From positions 1 to 46,994 of the forward strand of contig DAOUSL010000008.1 of NCBI GenBank assembly GCA_030627235.1: DNA of 46,994 bases. The letters run 5' to 3'. The first letter of the stretch is position 1. Each line of letters opens with the position of its first letter. The notes beneath the pieces were generated by a model. The model was not told the origin of the DNA and searched no databases. It worked only from the letters and a program-made list of their open reading frames with translations. This DNA is from Thioploca sp. Its GTDB lineage: Bacteria; Pseudomonadota; Gammaproteobacteria; Beggiatoales; Beggiatoaceae. Positions 7,873 to 16,470 of the stretch are shown piece by piece. Made by a program: the position numbers and the translations under genes.

Positions 7873-9099
7873 CTAAGCAGGTTTTTGTGCCTCTTCTAAA
7901 CCAAAAGCAGTATGCAAAGACCTTACTCCTAACTCTAAATATTTCTCGTTAATAATTACCGAAATCTTAATTTCCGAAGTAGAAATCATCTGGATATTAA
8001 TGCCTTCATCAGCTAAAATTCTGAACATCGTAGTAGCAATACCAGCATGAGAACGCATTCCAACTCCAACCAGTGAAATTTTGACGATTTTATCGTCTCC
8101 TAATATTTCCTTAGTCTCTAATTCCTTTAAATCATTTAATATGTTTAAGGCCTTAGTATAGTCATTACGATGCACTGTAAAGGTAAAATCAGTGGTATTA
8201 TTCTCTCCTTTATTTTGGATAATCATATCAACTTCAACATTTGCTTCCGAAATAGGAGTCAAAATATGAGCTGCAATACCTGGTCTATCTTTTACTCCTA
8301 CCAAGGTTAATTTTGCTTCATCACGACTAAATGCTATACCTGAAATTAAAGCTTTTTCCATCTTATTATTCTCCATCGTAATTAATGTACCAGGCCCATC
8401 TTCAAACGAAGATAATACTCGTAATGGCACATTATATTTACTTGCAAATTCTACTGAGCGAATTTGTAATACTTTTGATCCTAAACTGGCCATTTCTAAC
8501 ATTTCTTCAAAACAAATCTGTTCAAGCCGACGTGCGTCCGGAACAACTCGAGGATCAGTTGTATAAACTCCATCAACATCAGTATAAATCTGACATTCAT
8601 CTGCTTTTAAGGCTGCTGCTAATGCAACTGCAGTAGTATCTGAACCACCACGACCTAAAGTAGTAATATTATTATCAGCATCAACTCCTTGAAAACCAGC
8701 CACTACCACTACTTTACCTTGATTCAAATCATTACGAATTTTCTGATCGTTAATCTCAAGAATACGAGCTTTATTATGAGTATTATCAGTTAAAATAGAT
8801 ACTTGTCCTCCAGTATAAGAACGAGCCGGACACCCTTGTTCTGTAAGAGCCATACTTAACAAGCTGATAGTAACCTGCTCACCAGTTGCTAACAAAACAT
8901 CAAATTCACGAGCATTAGGTGGTTCGGCAATTTCTTTAGCGAGATTTACTAAACGATTAGTTTCTCCACTCATAGCAGAGACTACTACAACAATATCATT
9001 ACCTTGTGATTTGGCTGCTATAATTTTTTTAGCAACAGCCATAATTCGTTCAGTTGAACCTACTGATGTGCCTCCATATTTTTGCACAATTAATGGCAT
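7873..9099 (-). CDS. lysC: Aspartate kinase (aspartokinase)
   Basis: It phosphorylates aspartate in the first step of Lys, Thr and Met synthesis (and diaminopimelate for peptidoglycan). The 408 residues match the stand-alone enzyme. The N-terminal kinase motif is VQKYGGTSVGS (5-15), with GRGGSDTTAVALAAAL (about 150) and TDVDGVYTTDPRVVPDAR (about 173). Two ACT regulatory domains follow (about 265-400; LVGVKDRPGIAAHI and ISLVGVGMRSHAGIATTMF), implying allosteric control by end product. AAGGAT lies before the ATG. It probably shares a transcript with csrA. Repeat copy C occupies its promoter side. Confidence 0.96.
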   Translation of the reverse strand: MPLIVQKYGGTSVGSTERIMAVAKKIIAAKSQGNDIVVVVSAMSGETNRLVNLAKEIAEPPNAREFDVLLATGEQVTISLLSMALTEQGCPARSYTGGQVSILTDNTHNKARILEINDQKIRNDLNQGKVVVVAGFQGVDADNNITTLGRGGSDTTAVALAAALKADECQIYTDVDGVYTTDPRVVPDARRLEQICFEEMLEMASLGSKVLQIRSVEFASKYNVPLRVLSSFEDGPGTLITMENNKMEKALISGIAFSRDEAKLTLVGVKDRPGIAAHILTPISEANVEVDMIIQNKGENNTTDFTFTVHRNDYTKALNILNDLKELETKEILGDDKIVKISLVGVGMRSHAGIATTMFRILADEGINIQMISTSEIKISVIINEKYLELGVRSLHTAFGLEEAQKPA

Positions 9100-9126
9100 A
9101 ACTTATCCTTTAAATTTATTAACTAT

Positions 9127-9239
9127 TAGACATCATTCCTAAATAAGGATATATGTAGGATGCAATGAATGAAGGGAATTGCATCAATCGTGTTAACGCA
9201 ACTTGAAATATGTAATTCGTAAACTAATTACATCCTACA
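9127..9239 (-). repeat. MITE-like palindromic repeat, copy C (inverted)
   Basis: The reverse complement of 9154-9239 is the same length (86 bases) as the core of copy A, with about five mismatches by direct comparison. The flank motif ATTTAGGAATGATGTCTA (reverse strand, 9127-9144) is nine bases away. It lies between lysC and its likely upstream promoter region. Confidence 0.8.
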
Positions 9240-9464
9240 GTCCGTAATTAACTGTATAGCTTTGGTAAATTTCATGTCGATAATAAAATCATACTTAGCT
9301 ATATTTCATTATTTAGGAAACGATGTATAGTTGGTTTTAGTGATTAAAATAATAGGTAGTCCTAAAAACTAATCAAATTATATCAGATTCATTTTTAGAT
9401 ATACAAATGGGATTTGTGAAAAACGTTTGAATAAGATTTAACGGGTTAAATGAATTGTATCAAG
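9240..9464. other. Non-coding stretch upstream of lysC
   Basis: AT-rich with no supported gene. It contains a forward match to the MITE flank motif at 9311-9329 (ATTTAGGAAACGATGTATA). I see no convincing promoter boxes. The whole gap between lysC and the next gene (9100-9548) consists of this and the repeats. Confidence 0.5.
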
Positions 9465-9494
9465 ATGTAATTCGTAAACTCATTACATCCTACA
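9465..9494 (-). repeat. Half copy of the MITE-like repeat
   Basis: GATGTAATTCGTAAACTCAT then TACATCCTACA is the TGTAGGATGTAAT-side hairpin of the element alone, ending in the same TCCTACA terminus. The other half is missing. Confidence 0.65.
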
Positions 9495-9526
9495 ATAAAT
9501 TCAGTTAATTAAGCATTAAGCATTCA

Positions 9527-9539
9527 TAATTAAGAATTA
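9527..9539. repeat. 13-base motif TAATTAAGAATTA, site 3
   Basis: It lies nine bases beyond the stop of the minus-strand gene ending at 9549 and is preceded by related short units (TTAATTAAGCATTAAGCATT). Same motif as at 3407, 5128 and 12705. Confidence 0.5.
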
Positions 9540-9548
9540 CTATAAAAA

Positions 9549-10196
9549 CTAATCAATATTTTCTTCAATAAAATCAGCAAAAGAATTATGTGCTAAAATT
9601 TGGGTCCCATCACAATTAAATGATAATGATACTGAGCTATTAAATAGACTTATATTAGCTACTCTCAGATAATAACCATCTAAATCTCGTAGTTTGGGTA
9701 AAGTTTCTAATAAATAACTAAGTTGTTTAATATTAGTTAATTCTTTCATTTCTTGATTACGATACCGAAAATTTTCTTGCCAATCTTCCGATAATTTCAT
9801 AAAAATTTCATCTCTAGGTAAAACTTGTTGATAAAATCTCTTAATAAAAGCATCTTTTTCGTCTAAACTAACTAATGGAAAACTAGTTTCTAAATATTCA
9901 TCGTCTAATAAATTTCGGGCTGTATGGATTTCCATATTTAATGGGTCAAAAACAGAAAAAGTGTCCACTTGTGAATTATTAAATCCAATATCTAATCGAT
10001 GTACACCTGTATTCAATAGTAAGTGGGAAAAAACTTGAAATAATGTTTTAGAATTCTCATCTAAAAAACTATAACAACGTTCCCTCGAATAAACTGTATC
10101 CCGCATACTTTTATCACCTCTCAAACTCCGCAGGAAATATGGATTAAATCCGAATCCAACTAAAGCTCTTTTTAAAATATTTTCTTTCGATAACAC
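9549..10196 (-). CDS. Hypothetical protein
   Basis: 215 residues that I do not recognise. It is soluble, without signal peptide or membrane segment, and rich in charged and aromatic residues. The N-terminus has ALVGFGFNPYFLRSLRGDKS, and the middle alternates strands (VHRLDIGFNNSQVDTFSVFDP) and helices. The start is GTG with a good AAGGA eight bases upstream, which argues it is a real gene. It is divergent from glgA and separated from lysC by repeats, so context gives no function. Confidence 0.65.
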   Translation of the reverse strand: MLSKENILKRALVGFGFNPYFLRSLRGDKSMRDTVYSRERCYSFLDENSKTLFQVFSHLLLNTGVHRLDIGFNNSQVDTFSVFDPLNMEIHTARNLLDDEYLETSFPLVSLDEKDAFIKRFYQQVLPRDEIFMKLSEDWQENFRYRNQEMKELTNIKQLSYLLETLPKLRDLDGYYLRVANISLFNSSVSLSFNCDGTQILAHNSFADFIEENID

Positions 10197-10519
10197 TATT
10201 GTTTCCTTATTATTTATATCGACATAATTAAATATTATGCTATTGTTTTTTTAATGTATAAAAATATTGGCCATAATCATTTTATTATAAATTAAAAAAA
10301 CCGATTTGGAAAACTTACTTTGTAACTGATAATAGGATATAATATTATAAATCTAAATAAATATTAATTGAACAGAATTGAGTTTAGGTGTATGACGCTT
10401 CGATTATACACCATACTAGATATTGCTGATTGTTAAAACAAACAATTAGAAATATATACGATAACGGTTTGAGGCGGACTATTTTTCAAATATTGAAAAA
10501 TTAACAAAGGAGAATAAAA
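10197..10519. other. Intergenic region upstream of glgA
   Basis: A 323-base divergent promoter region. TATAAT occurs at 10338-10343 but without a convincing -35 box. A hairpin GGTGTAT/ATACACC lies at 10387-10412. The glgA ribosome site is AAAGGAG just before 10520. No small gene was seen. Confidence 0.4.
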
Positions 10520-11992
10520 ATGTACATCATTATGGTAGCATCTGAATGTGCACCGGTGTCTAAAGTTGGCGGTCTTGCCGATGTCGTTTATGGTCTTAGC
10601 AGAGAACTAGAAATTCGTGGTAATCAAGTAGAAATTATTTTACCAAAATATGATTGTATGCGTTATGATCATGTTTGGGGACTACAAATTGTTTATCATG
10701 ATTTATATGTTTCTTGGGGAACTGGAACAATTAATTGTACAGTATGGTTTGGTATGGTTGATGGCCGTAATTGTTTTTTTATTGAACCTCATTCTCCCGA
10801 TAATTTTTTTAATCGTGACCAATACTATGGTTTTCATGATGATGCTATGCGATTTGCTTTTTTTAGTAAAGCAACATTAGAGTTTATGTTGAAAACTAAT
10901 AGACATCCAGACGTTATTCATTGTCACGATTGGCAAACTGGCTTAATACCGGTTTTATTATTTGAAATGTATCAGCAGCAAGGTATGACACATTCTAGAG
11001 TTTGTTATAGTATTCATAACTTTAGATATCAAGGTATTACTGGATCAGATATTCTATCAGTTACTAAGTTAGATCGGCCTGAATATTATCATAATCATCA
11101 CCGTTTACAAGATAATACCCATTCAGGGGCGTTGAACTTTATGAAGGCTGGCATCGTTTATTCTAACTATGTGACGACAGTATCGCCAAGACATGCTTGG
11201 GAAGCCTGTCATACTGATCAAGGCTATGGAATGAGTGATACTTTGCATGTGCATCAAAATAAATTTGACGGAATTCTTAATGGGTTAGATTACGAAGTTT
11301 GGAATCCAGAGATAGACCCATTAATTCCTCACTACTATAATATAACTGATTTAGAAGGAAAATATGCTAATAAAAATGTGTTATGCGATAAGCTATTATT
11401 ACGCAAACAATATAAACCAATAATTGCTTATATAGGTCGTTTAGATGTCCAGAAAGGAGTCCATTTAATCCGTTACGGTATGGACTATGCTCTTAAAAAT
11501 GACGCTCAATTTATCTTATTAGGATCAAGTCCAGAAACTAGTATTAATAATGAATTTTTACAGATAAAAGAAGAATTTAATAATAATGAAGATTGTCATT
11601 TAGAAATTGGTTTTAACGAAGAGTTAGCTCATTTAATTTATGCTGGTGCGGATATGATTATTATGCCAAGCATGTATGAGCCTTGCGGATTAGCCCAAAT
11701 GATTGCTTTACGATATGGTACTGTGCCAATTGTACGTTCAGTTGGAGGACTTGCTGATACTATTTTTGATCGTGATTATTCATATAAAGCACTTACAGCT
11801 CGGAATGGTTATGTATTCCATGAAGCCGATTATGTGGGGCTTGAATCAGCGATGCAACGAGCGATTGGTTTATGGCATAATTATCCAGACCAATTTAGAA
11901 AACTAATAATTCAAGGTATGCAATATAATTTCTCTTGGCATCGTTCTGGACAAAATTATTTAGATACTTATGAATTAATTAGGAAAAAATAA
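10520..11992 (+). CDS. glgA: Glycogen synthase (ADP-glucose, GT5 family)
   Basis: It transfers glucose from ADP-glucose to the growing alpha-1,4-glucan in the cytoplasm. The protein has 490 residues. The N-terminal signature is SKVGGLADVVYGLSREL with K15 of the KXGGL motif; VIHCHDWQTGLIPVLL is the starch-synthase catalytic region; the C-terminal GT-B domain has IAYIGRLDVQKGVHLI, PSMYEPCGLAQMIALRYGT and PIVRSVGGLADTIFD. The start has AAAGGAG. No glgB, glgC or glgP is nearby. It is convergent with the GrpE-like gene, only two bases separating the stop codons, so no terminator fits between them. Confidence 0.95.
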   Translation: MYIIMVASECAPVSKVGGLADVVYGLSRELEIRGNQVEIILPKYDCMRYDHVWGLQIVYHDLYVSWGTGTINCTVWFGMVDGRNCFFIEPHSPDNFFNRDQYYGFHDDAMRFAFFSKATLEFMLKTNRHPDVIHCHDWQTGLIPVLLFEMYQQQGMTHSRVCYSIHNFRYQGITGSDILSVTKLDRPEYYHNHHRLQDNTHSGALNFMKAGIVYSNYVTTVSPRHAWEACHTDQGYGMSDTLHVHQNKFDGILNGLDYEVWNPEIDPLIPHYYNITDLEGKYANKNVLCDKLLLRKQYKPIIAYIGRLDVQKGVHLIRYGMDYALKNDAQFILLGSSPETSINNEFLQIKEEFNNNEDCHLEIGFNEELAHLIYAGADMIIMPSMYEPCGLAQMIALRYGTVPIVRSVGGLADTIFDRDYSYKALTARNGYVFHEADYVGLESAMQRAIGLWHNYPDQFRKLIIQGMQYNFSWHRSGQNYLDTYELIRKK

Positions 11993-11994
11993 TG

Positions 11995-12633
11995 TTAAGA
12001 AATTTTATTTACTTTAACTTCAGCTGGTCGTAGAATCTCATTTTTCCAAAGAAAACCAGTGCGTAATTCCTCTGTCACAATGCCATTTTTTATATTTGGT
12101 AGCTGGTCTATTTCAATGACTCGCATATAATGTGGATTAAGAGGTTGATGTAATGTTTTAATTGATTGTACTTGATACTCTTCTAAAAATTGCTCAAACC
12201 GTCTTAATGTTATAGCTTGACCTGTTTGTAAACCTTGAATTAAATTTATTTCTTGCTTACGAAAATACTGCAAAATTGGTAATTTGTAAGCATTTAAAAT
12301 TGTTACACTGGCTTTAATTCGATCATAGGTTTCTAAATAAGCTAATAACATAGTACGAATTGTTTCATTACGTTGAACGGTTTGAGCTTCTCTACAACGG
12401 GTTAACTCAGAGCTAATCTGTTTATGGGAATCTTCCATAGTTGTAAACGTTGTTTGAAATATTTCTAAAGCATTCTTAACTTGTCTTGATTCCAATTTAA
12501 CTTCATTGCGTAATGCAGCTAGTTCAGTAAATAAGGAAAATAAATCAGGTTGTTGAGTTGTTGTTTCTATTATTTCGGATTCTAAATATTGATTAAATTG
12601 AGCTATTAATTTCTGTTTTGTGGATTCATTCAT
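11995..12633 (-). CDS. GrpE-like nucleotide exchange factor
   Basis: 212 residues. The N-terminal half (about 35-100) is a long, probably coiled-coil helix (LFTELAALRNEVKLESRQVKNALE). A helical part follows, then a C-terminal beta domain with HQPLNPHYMRVIEIDQLP and GFLWKNEILRPAEVKV, which parallels the GrpE C-terminus (a basic or hydrophobic stretch ending RPA-VKV). GrpE drives ADP/ATP exchange on DnaK. The sequence is divergent and no dnaK or dnaJ is near, so it may serve a specialised Hsp70 rather than be the housekeeping GrpE. SD weak. Confidence 0.7.
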   Translation of the reverse strand: MNESTKQKLIAQFNQYLESEIIETTTQQPDLFSLFTELAALRNEVKLESRQVKNALEIFQTTFTTMEDSHKQISSELTRCREAQTVQRNETIRTMLLAYLETYDRIKASVTILNAYKLPILQYFRKQEINLIQGLQTGQAITLRRFEQFLEEYQVQSIKTLHQPLNPHYMRVIEIDQLPNIKNGIVTEELRTGFLWKNEILRPAEVKVNKIS

Positions 12634-12682
12634 TATATAATTACTGACCTACCTTTAAAAAAAATTTTGCTAGTCTAATAAT

Positions 12683-12740
12683 CTGAGTTCGACATTGAAT
12701 AATTTAATTAAGAATTATTATATTTTTACATCGAACTCAG
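12683..12740. terminator. Nested inverted repeat downstream of haemagglutinin gene
   Basis: Outer arms CTGAGTTCGA (12683-12692) and TCGAACTCAG (12731-12740) are perfect complements, and inside them AATAATT pairs with AATTATT. It begins 21 bases beyond the minus-strand stop at 12762 and lies before the grpE-like promoter. It may be a terminator or a small palindromic repeat element. Confidence 0.5.
12705..12717. repeat. 13-base motif TAATTAAGAATTA, site 4
   Basis: It sits in the loop region of the nested inverted repeat and is the fourth copy of the motif at 3407, 5128 and 9527. Confidence 0.45.
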
Positions 12741-12761
12741 TTTTCAATACAGTAAATATTA

Positions 12762-15377
12762 TTAAATAATTAACTGTTTTCCAGATAAAGTACAAGAAGA
12801 TTTAACTTTATATATATTGGTTGGTGGTGTCCAGTTCATAGATAGTTGGGCTTTTAGGTCTAATTGTTCAGCCAATAATGGGCCACTTGGTAAATAATCA
12901 GCAAATGATGATGGAGTTCCCTCACTGACTTTAACTATAAAACTACTTAAGTTAGTAGCAATCCGATGACCGCAAGGTGTATTAAGTAATCCACTCGCAT
13001 CAGAAAAATTCGTTGACATTATATATAAACTTTCAGCCGAATTTTCATCTGGAGTATCAATAGCTACTATGCCATCTAACCCAAATTCTGAGGATGCACT
13101 AATAACATCTGAAATTGCCAGCATATTGAAATTATAAATTCCATTAGTTAGAACATTAATATTGCCACCAGCTCCCTGCTTTGCTTTGGCAAAAATTTTA
13201 CCTTTATTTAATACTATAAATTCTGGTCGTAAAGTTATATTACCACCATTACCAAAATTTTCATTTACACTAGTAGAAATTTGGCTATTAGATAGATAAA
13301 CATAACCCTGTGAATTTATAGACATATTACCACCATCAGCCTGAATAGCTGACGTTTCAATAATACTATCAGTTAGATATAATTTATTACCAACTGTTAA
13401 TTGAATTTGACCAGCATTACCAGAACCTTCACTACGAGCACTTATAAGACTGTTATTATTTAAACGTAGAGTTTCTGTTTGTATAGTTATATTGCCACCT
13501 GTTCCTGTTCCAAAAGTTTCAGCAGCTATCAAAGCATTGGCATCCAAATTTAAGCTATTTGCTGTTAATATAATAGTCCCAGCATTACCACTTTCTTCAG
13601 TTGCTGATTCAGTAAGAATACCACTACTATAACCATTTTCGCTTTGATCTTTACCAGAAATATTAGCTGTTTCTACATCAATCGTAATAATTCCACCTTG
13701 TCCAGGGCCAAAAGTAGTAGTTCCTATTTGAGCTCCATCTAATAATTGAAGATTTTTAGCCGATATTTTAATCGTACCACCATTACCGGCATTTATTGTA
13801 TTGCCTTGAGCGTTTGCTGATATTTTACTACCATTTTTTGCGGCATTGATACCTTCTAGTTTTAAATTATCAACCTGAATACTAATATTACCACCTTGAC
13901 CAGTTCCACCGCTCAAAGCATTGATATTAGTTCCATTTAAAACATTTAATTGTTTGGCTGTCAATGTGATCGTGCCACCATCACCAGAACTATAAGCTAT
14001 GCTTGAAATTCCACTATTAACTCCTCGTTTATCATTACCAGTCAAAGTAATACTATCAGCTTTCATTGCGATCTTACCACCTTGACCAGCTCCAATAGCG
14101 TTAGAACCTATTAAAGCGCCATCATCAAGTCGGATATGTTTGGCTTCTAATGTAATTTCACCACCAGTACCAGCATTGCTTATTTTACCTCTGGTATTTG
14201 CTGCAATAGAGCTACCTTGTTTTGCACTACCAGTACCAGAAATATCAATATTTTCAGTGGTTTTAATATAAATATTACCACCTTGGCCAGAACTATACAC
14301 AGTAGCATTAATAGAAGCACCATCAGCTAATTTTAAACTACCAGTTTCTATATTAACCTTACCAGCATTGCCACTACTTCTTGCCGACGCATTGATTCCA
14401 GAAGCTGAAAGAGAGCCATTTGCATTAATTTTATCACCAGAAAACTCGGTAATACCTTTAACATTAAGAATAATATTACCACCATTACCAGAAGCAGTAG
14501 TAGAACTCATCAATCTACTAGCTTCAGTTAATAAAAATTTATCAGCTTGGATATTAATATTCCCAGCATTATTAGCATCTCTAGTATTAGCAGCTATTAC
14601 GCTACCATTTTCGATTAATAGCTTTCCAGCTCGAATGAAAATGCCCCCAGAACCACTACCACCGCTGACAGTAATTATTGAATTATATATTGTGACATTA
14701 CCAGCTTGGTCAGATATTGGTGATAACGCAGAAATTCTGTCTTTACCAGCAACACTTACAATATTGATTTTTCCAGATGCAGCAGTTATTCCACTTTTAT
14801 TAATATTAATATCCCCACCAATAAGTGAAAAAGTTTCACCAATTGGAGTGGAAATTTTTCTATTATTTTCAATTGATAATGCGGCTGGCGAATTAGTTAA
14901 GAAACCAAAACTTGCTACTGGAGCGACAGTTAAATTACTATTTTTTGGATTGATAGCATTAAATTGTCCGCCATCTTGTAGATATAAGGTATCAGCACTA
15001 CTAGCATGAAAAGAACCTTGCATATCTAACACTGCATTTGGACCAAATATTAGACCAGCTGGGTTAATTAGATAAAAATTAGAATTTGGAATAGTATTTG
15101 TTAATGTGCCATCAATATTGGAAATCGAGCCTCCAGTAACTCTGCTAATGATATTATTAATATTATTAGGCCCAGAAAAGGTAGCGCTTTCATTAGCATT
15201 TAAACTAAATTCAGAAAAACTATGAAATAAATTGTTTCCATATTGTTGTCCTAATTCTGCTCCAATCGCATAGTCAGGGCCATCTAAAATATTATTATTA
15301 AAAGTGTTATCTAACGTAATTTCTGCATATAAATTTGTATTAAATAATATTAAAATGAGTAAATTTAAGTATTTCAT
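12762..15377 (-). CDS. Filamentous haemagglutinin-type secreted protein (TpsA-like)
   Basis: I place the start at the ATG at 15377 (871 residues), which has AAGGAG nine bases upstream; a start 12 codons earlier lacks this. A signal peptide (MKYLNLLILILFNTNLYA) is followed by the two-partner-secretion haemagglutination domain: ILDGPDYAIGAELGQQYGNNLFHSF, ISRVTGG, and NFYLINPAGLIFGPNAVLD (about 110-130). The remainder is a long right-handed beta-helix of degenerate repeats (GNGGNI, GQGGNI, DGA.I.A). A Cys-containing C-terminus with CGHR is typical of cyanobacterial and Beggiatoa versions. It probably acts as an exported adhesin or biofilm protein. No TpsB transporter gene lies nearby. It is expressed alone; a palindrome lies upstream at 15439. 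Confidence 0.9.
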   Translation of the reverse strand: MKYLNLLILILFNTNLYAEITLDNTFNNNILDGPDYAIGAELGQQYGNNLFHSFSEFSLNANESATFSGPNNINNIISRVTGGSISNIDGTLTNTIPNSNFYLINPAGLIFGPNAVLDMQGSFHASSADTLYLQDGGQFNAINPKNSNLTVAPVASFGFLTNSPAALSIENNRKISTPIGETFSLIGGDININKSGITAASGKINIVSVAGKDRISALSPISDQAGNVTIYNSIITVSGGSGSGGIFIRAGKLLIENGSVIAANTRDANNAGNINIQADKFLLTEASRLMSSTTASGNGGNIILNVKGITEFSGDKINANGSLSASGINASARSSGNAGKVNIETGSLKLADGASINATVYSSGQGGNIYIKTTENIDISGTGSAKQGSSIAANTRGKISNAGTGGEITLEAKHIRLDDGALIGSNAIGAGQGGKIAMKADSITLTGNDKRGVNSGISSIAYSSGDGGTITLTAKQLNVLNGTNINALSGGTGQGGNISIQVDNLKLEGINAAKNGSKISANAQGNTINAGNGGTIKISAKNLQLLDGAQIGTTTFGPGQGGIITIDVETANISGKDQSENGYSSGILTESATEESGNAGTIILTANSLNLDANALIAAETFGTGTGGNITIQTETLRLNNNSLISARSEGSGNAGQIQLTVGNKLYLTDSIIETSAIQADGGNMSINSQGYVYLSNSQISTSVNENFGNGGNITLRPEFIVLNKGKIFAKAKQGAGGNINVLTNGIYNFNMLAISDVISASSEFGLDGIVAIDTPDENSAESLYIMSTNFSDASGLLNTPCGHRIATNLSSFIVKVSEGTPSSFADYLPSGPLLAEQLDLKAQLSMNWTPPTNIYKVKSSCTLSGKQLII

Positions 15378-15696
15378 GATTATACTCCTTGTGATATTGA
15401 AATTTTTTAACAACTAAAAGTTTTAGAATAGTTAATACTATATTAGTTGACTAATATATATTTTTCAAGATAATAGATATTAGTAGTTTAAAATATTTAT
15501 TTATTTATAATTTAAGCTATTGAAATTATGTGTTTTATTGGTATTCTCTTATAGAATATATTGAAATCAAGAATTTTGATGGGATATTGCAAGAATTTTT
15601 TAACCAGCAGGAAGTTTAAGTTAAATCTTAGGAATATAATTTTCCACTAACCATAATTTATGCAGAAAGTAATTTTTACATAATATTAAATTATAT
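15378..15696. other. Intergenic region upstream of haemagglutinin gene
   Basis: 319 bases, very AT-rich. It contains the haemagglutinin ribosome site and a 20-base palindrome at 15439-15458. The other part is downstream of lpxA, with no clear terminator. No gene was seen. Confidence 0.45.
15439..15458. promoter_or_regulatory. Operator-like palindrome upstream of haemagglutinin gene
   Basis: TATATTAGTTGACTAATATA has two perfect nine-base arms around TG. It lies 61 bases before the start codon at 15377, a position suited to a dimeric regulator. No regulator gene is adjacent. Confidence 0.4.
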
Positions 15697-16470
15697 CTAA
15701 CGCACAATTCCACGAGTAGATTTCTGTAAAAAATTTGTTAATTGACGAACTTCCGGATATTTAGTGCTTAATTCTATTAAATTTTTAATAGCTTGTTCAG
15801 TAGTCAATTGTTGTTTATAAATTATCTTATAGGCTTGATGTAGAACTTGAATCAATTCATTACTAAAATCTCTGCGTTTCAAGCCTTCCTTGTTAATACC
15901 ATAAGCTTTAGCACGATTACCCCACACAGTTACAAAAGGAGGAACATCTTTAAAAATCAAAGAATTAGCACCAGAAAAACTATGTTCACCCATCATGCAA
16001 AATTGATGCACCAAGGTAAAACCACCTAAAATAACATGATCAGCAATTTGCACATGACCAGCCAAAGATGCACCGTTAGCAAAAATAGTATTATTACCAA
16101 TTTGACAGTCATGGGCAATATGACAATAAGCCATGATCCAATTATCATCACCAATTCGAGTAGTATGGCCACCTTGAACTGTACCACGATTCATAGTACA
16201 GTATTCTCGAATTTCATTACGATTCCCAATTTCTAAATAAGTGACTTCATCATCATCATATTTTTTATCTTGTGGAATCTCTCCCAATGAAGCAAACTGA
16301 TAAATGTTATTATCATAGCCAATTGTGGTTGGGCCTTTAATTACTACATGTGAGCCTATTTTAGTACCAGCAGCAATTTTTACATTGGCATCAATAACAG
16401 AAAATGGACCAACTTGCACATTGGAATCAAGTTCTGCTTTGGGATCAATCAGGGCGTGAGGTGAAATCAA
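15697..16470 (-). CDS. lpxA: UDP-N-acetylglucosamine O-acyltransferase
   Basis: LpxA catalyses the first step of lipid A synthesis, moving a 3-hydroxyacyl chain from ACP to UDP-GlcNAc. The 257 residues (E. coli 262) consist of left-handed beta-helix hexapeptides ([34 protein letters not shown]) and a helical C-terminus. AYCHIAHDC carries H120, equivalent to the catalytic His125 of E. coli. The start is TTG, overlapping the fabZ stop in TTGA, so it depends on translational coupling. It is the last gene of lpxD-fabZ-lpxA; no lpxB follows. Confidence 0.96.
   Translation of the reverse strand: MISPHALIDPKAELDSNVQVGPFSVIDANVKIAAGTKIGSHVVIKGPTTIGYDNNIYQFASLGEIPQDKKYDDDEVTYLEIGNRNEIREYCTMNRGTVQGGHTTRIGDDNWIMAYCHIAHDCQIGNNTIFANGASLAGHVQIADHVILGGFTLVHQFCMMGEHSFSGANSLIFKDVPPFVTVWGNRAKAYGINKEGLKRRDFSNELIQVLHQAYKIIYKQQLTTEQAIKNLIELSTKYPEVRQLTNFLQKSTRGIVR

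Noticed and set aside
1-9500. CRISPR array, suggested by repeated short palindromes
   Set aside because: Copies are kilobases apart, in both orientations, without regular spacers or cas genes.
10338-10343. TATAAT as a glgA promoter -10 box
   Set aside because: No acceptable -35 hexamer at 16-18 bases, and such hexamers are common at this base composition.
14368-15009. A 213-codon open frame on the plus strand inside the haemagglutinin gene
   Set aside because: It is antisense to a repetitive beta-helix gene with clear signal peptide and domain matches; its Leu/Pro/Ala-rich product is a by-product of the repeats.
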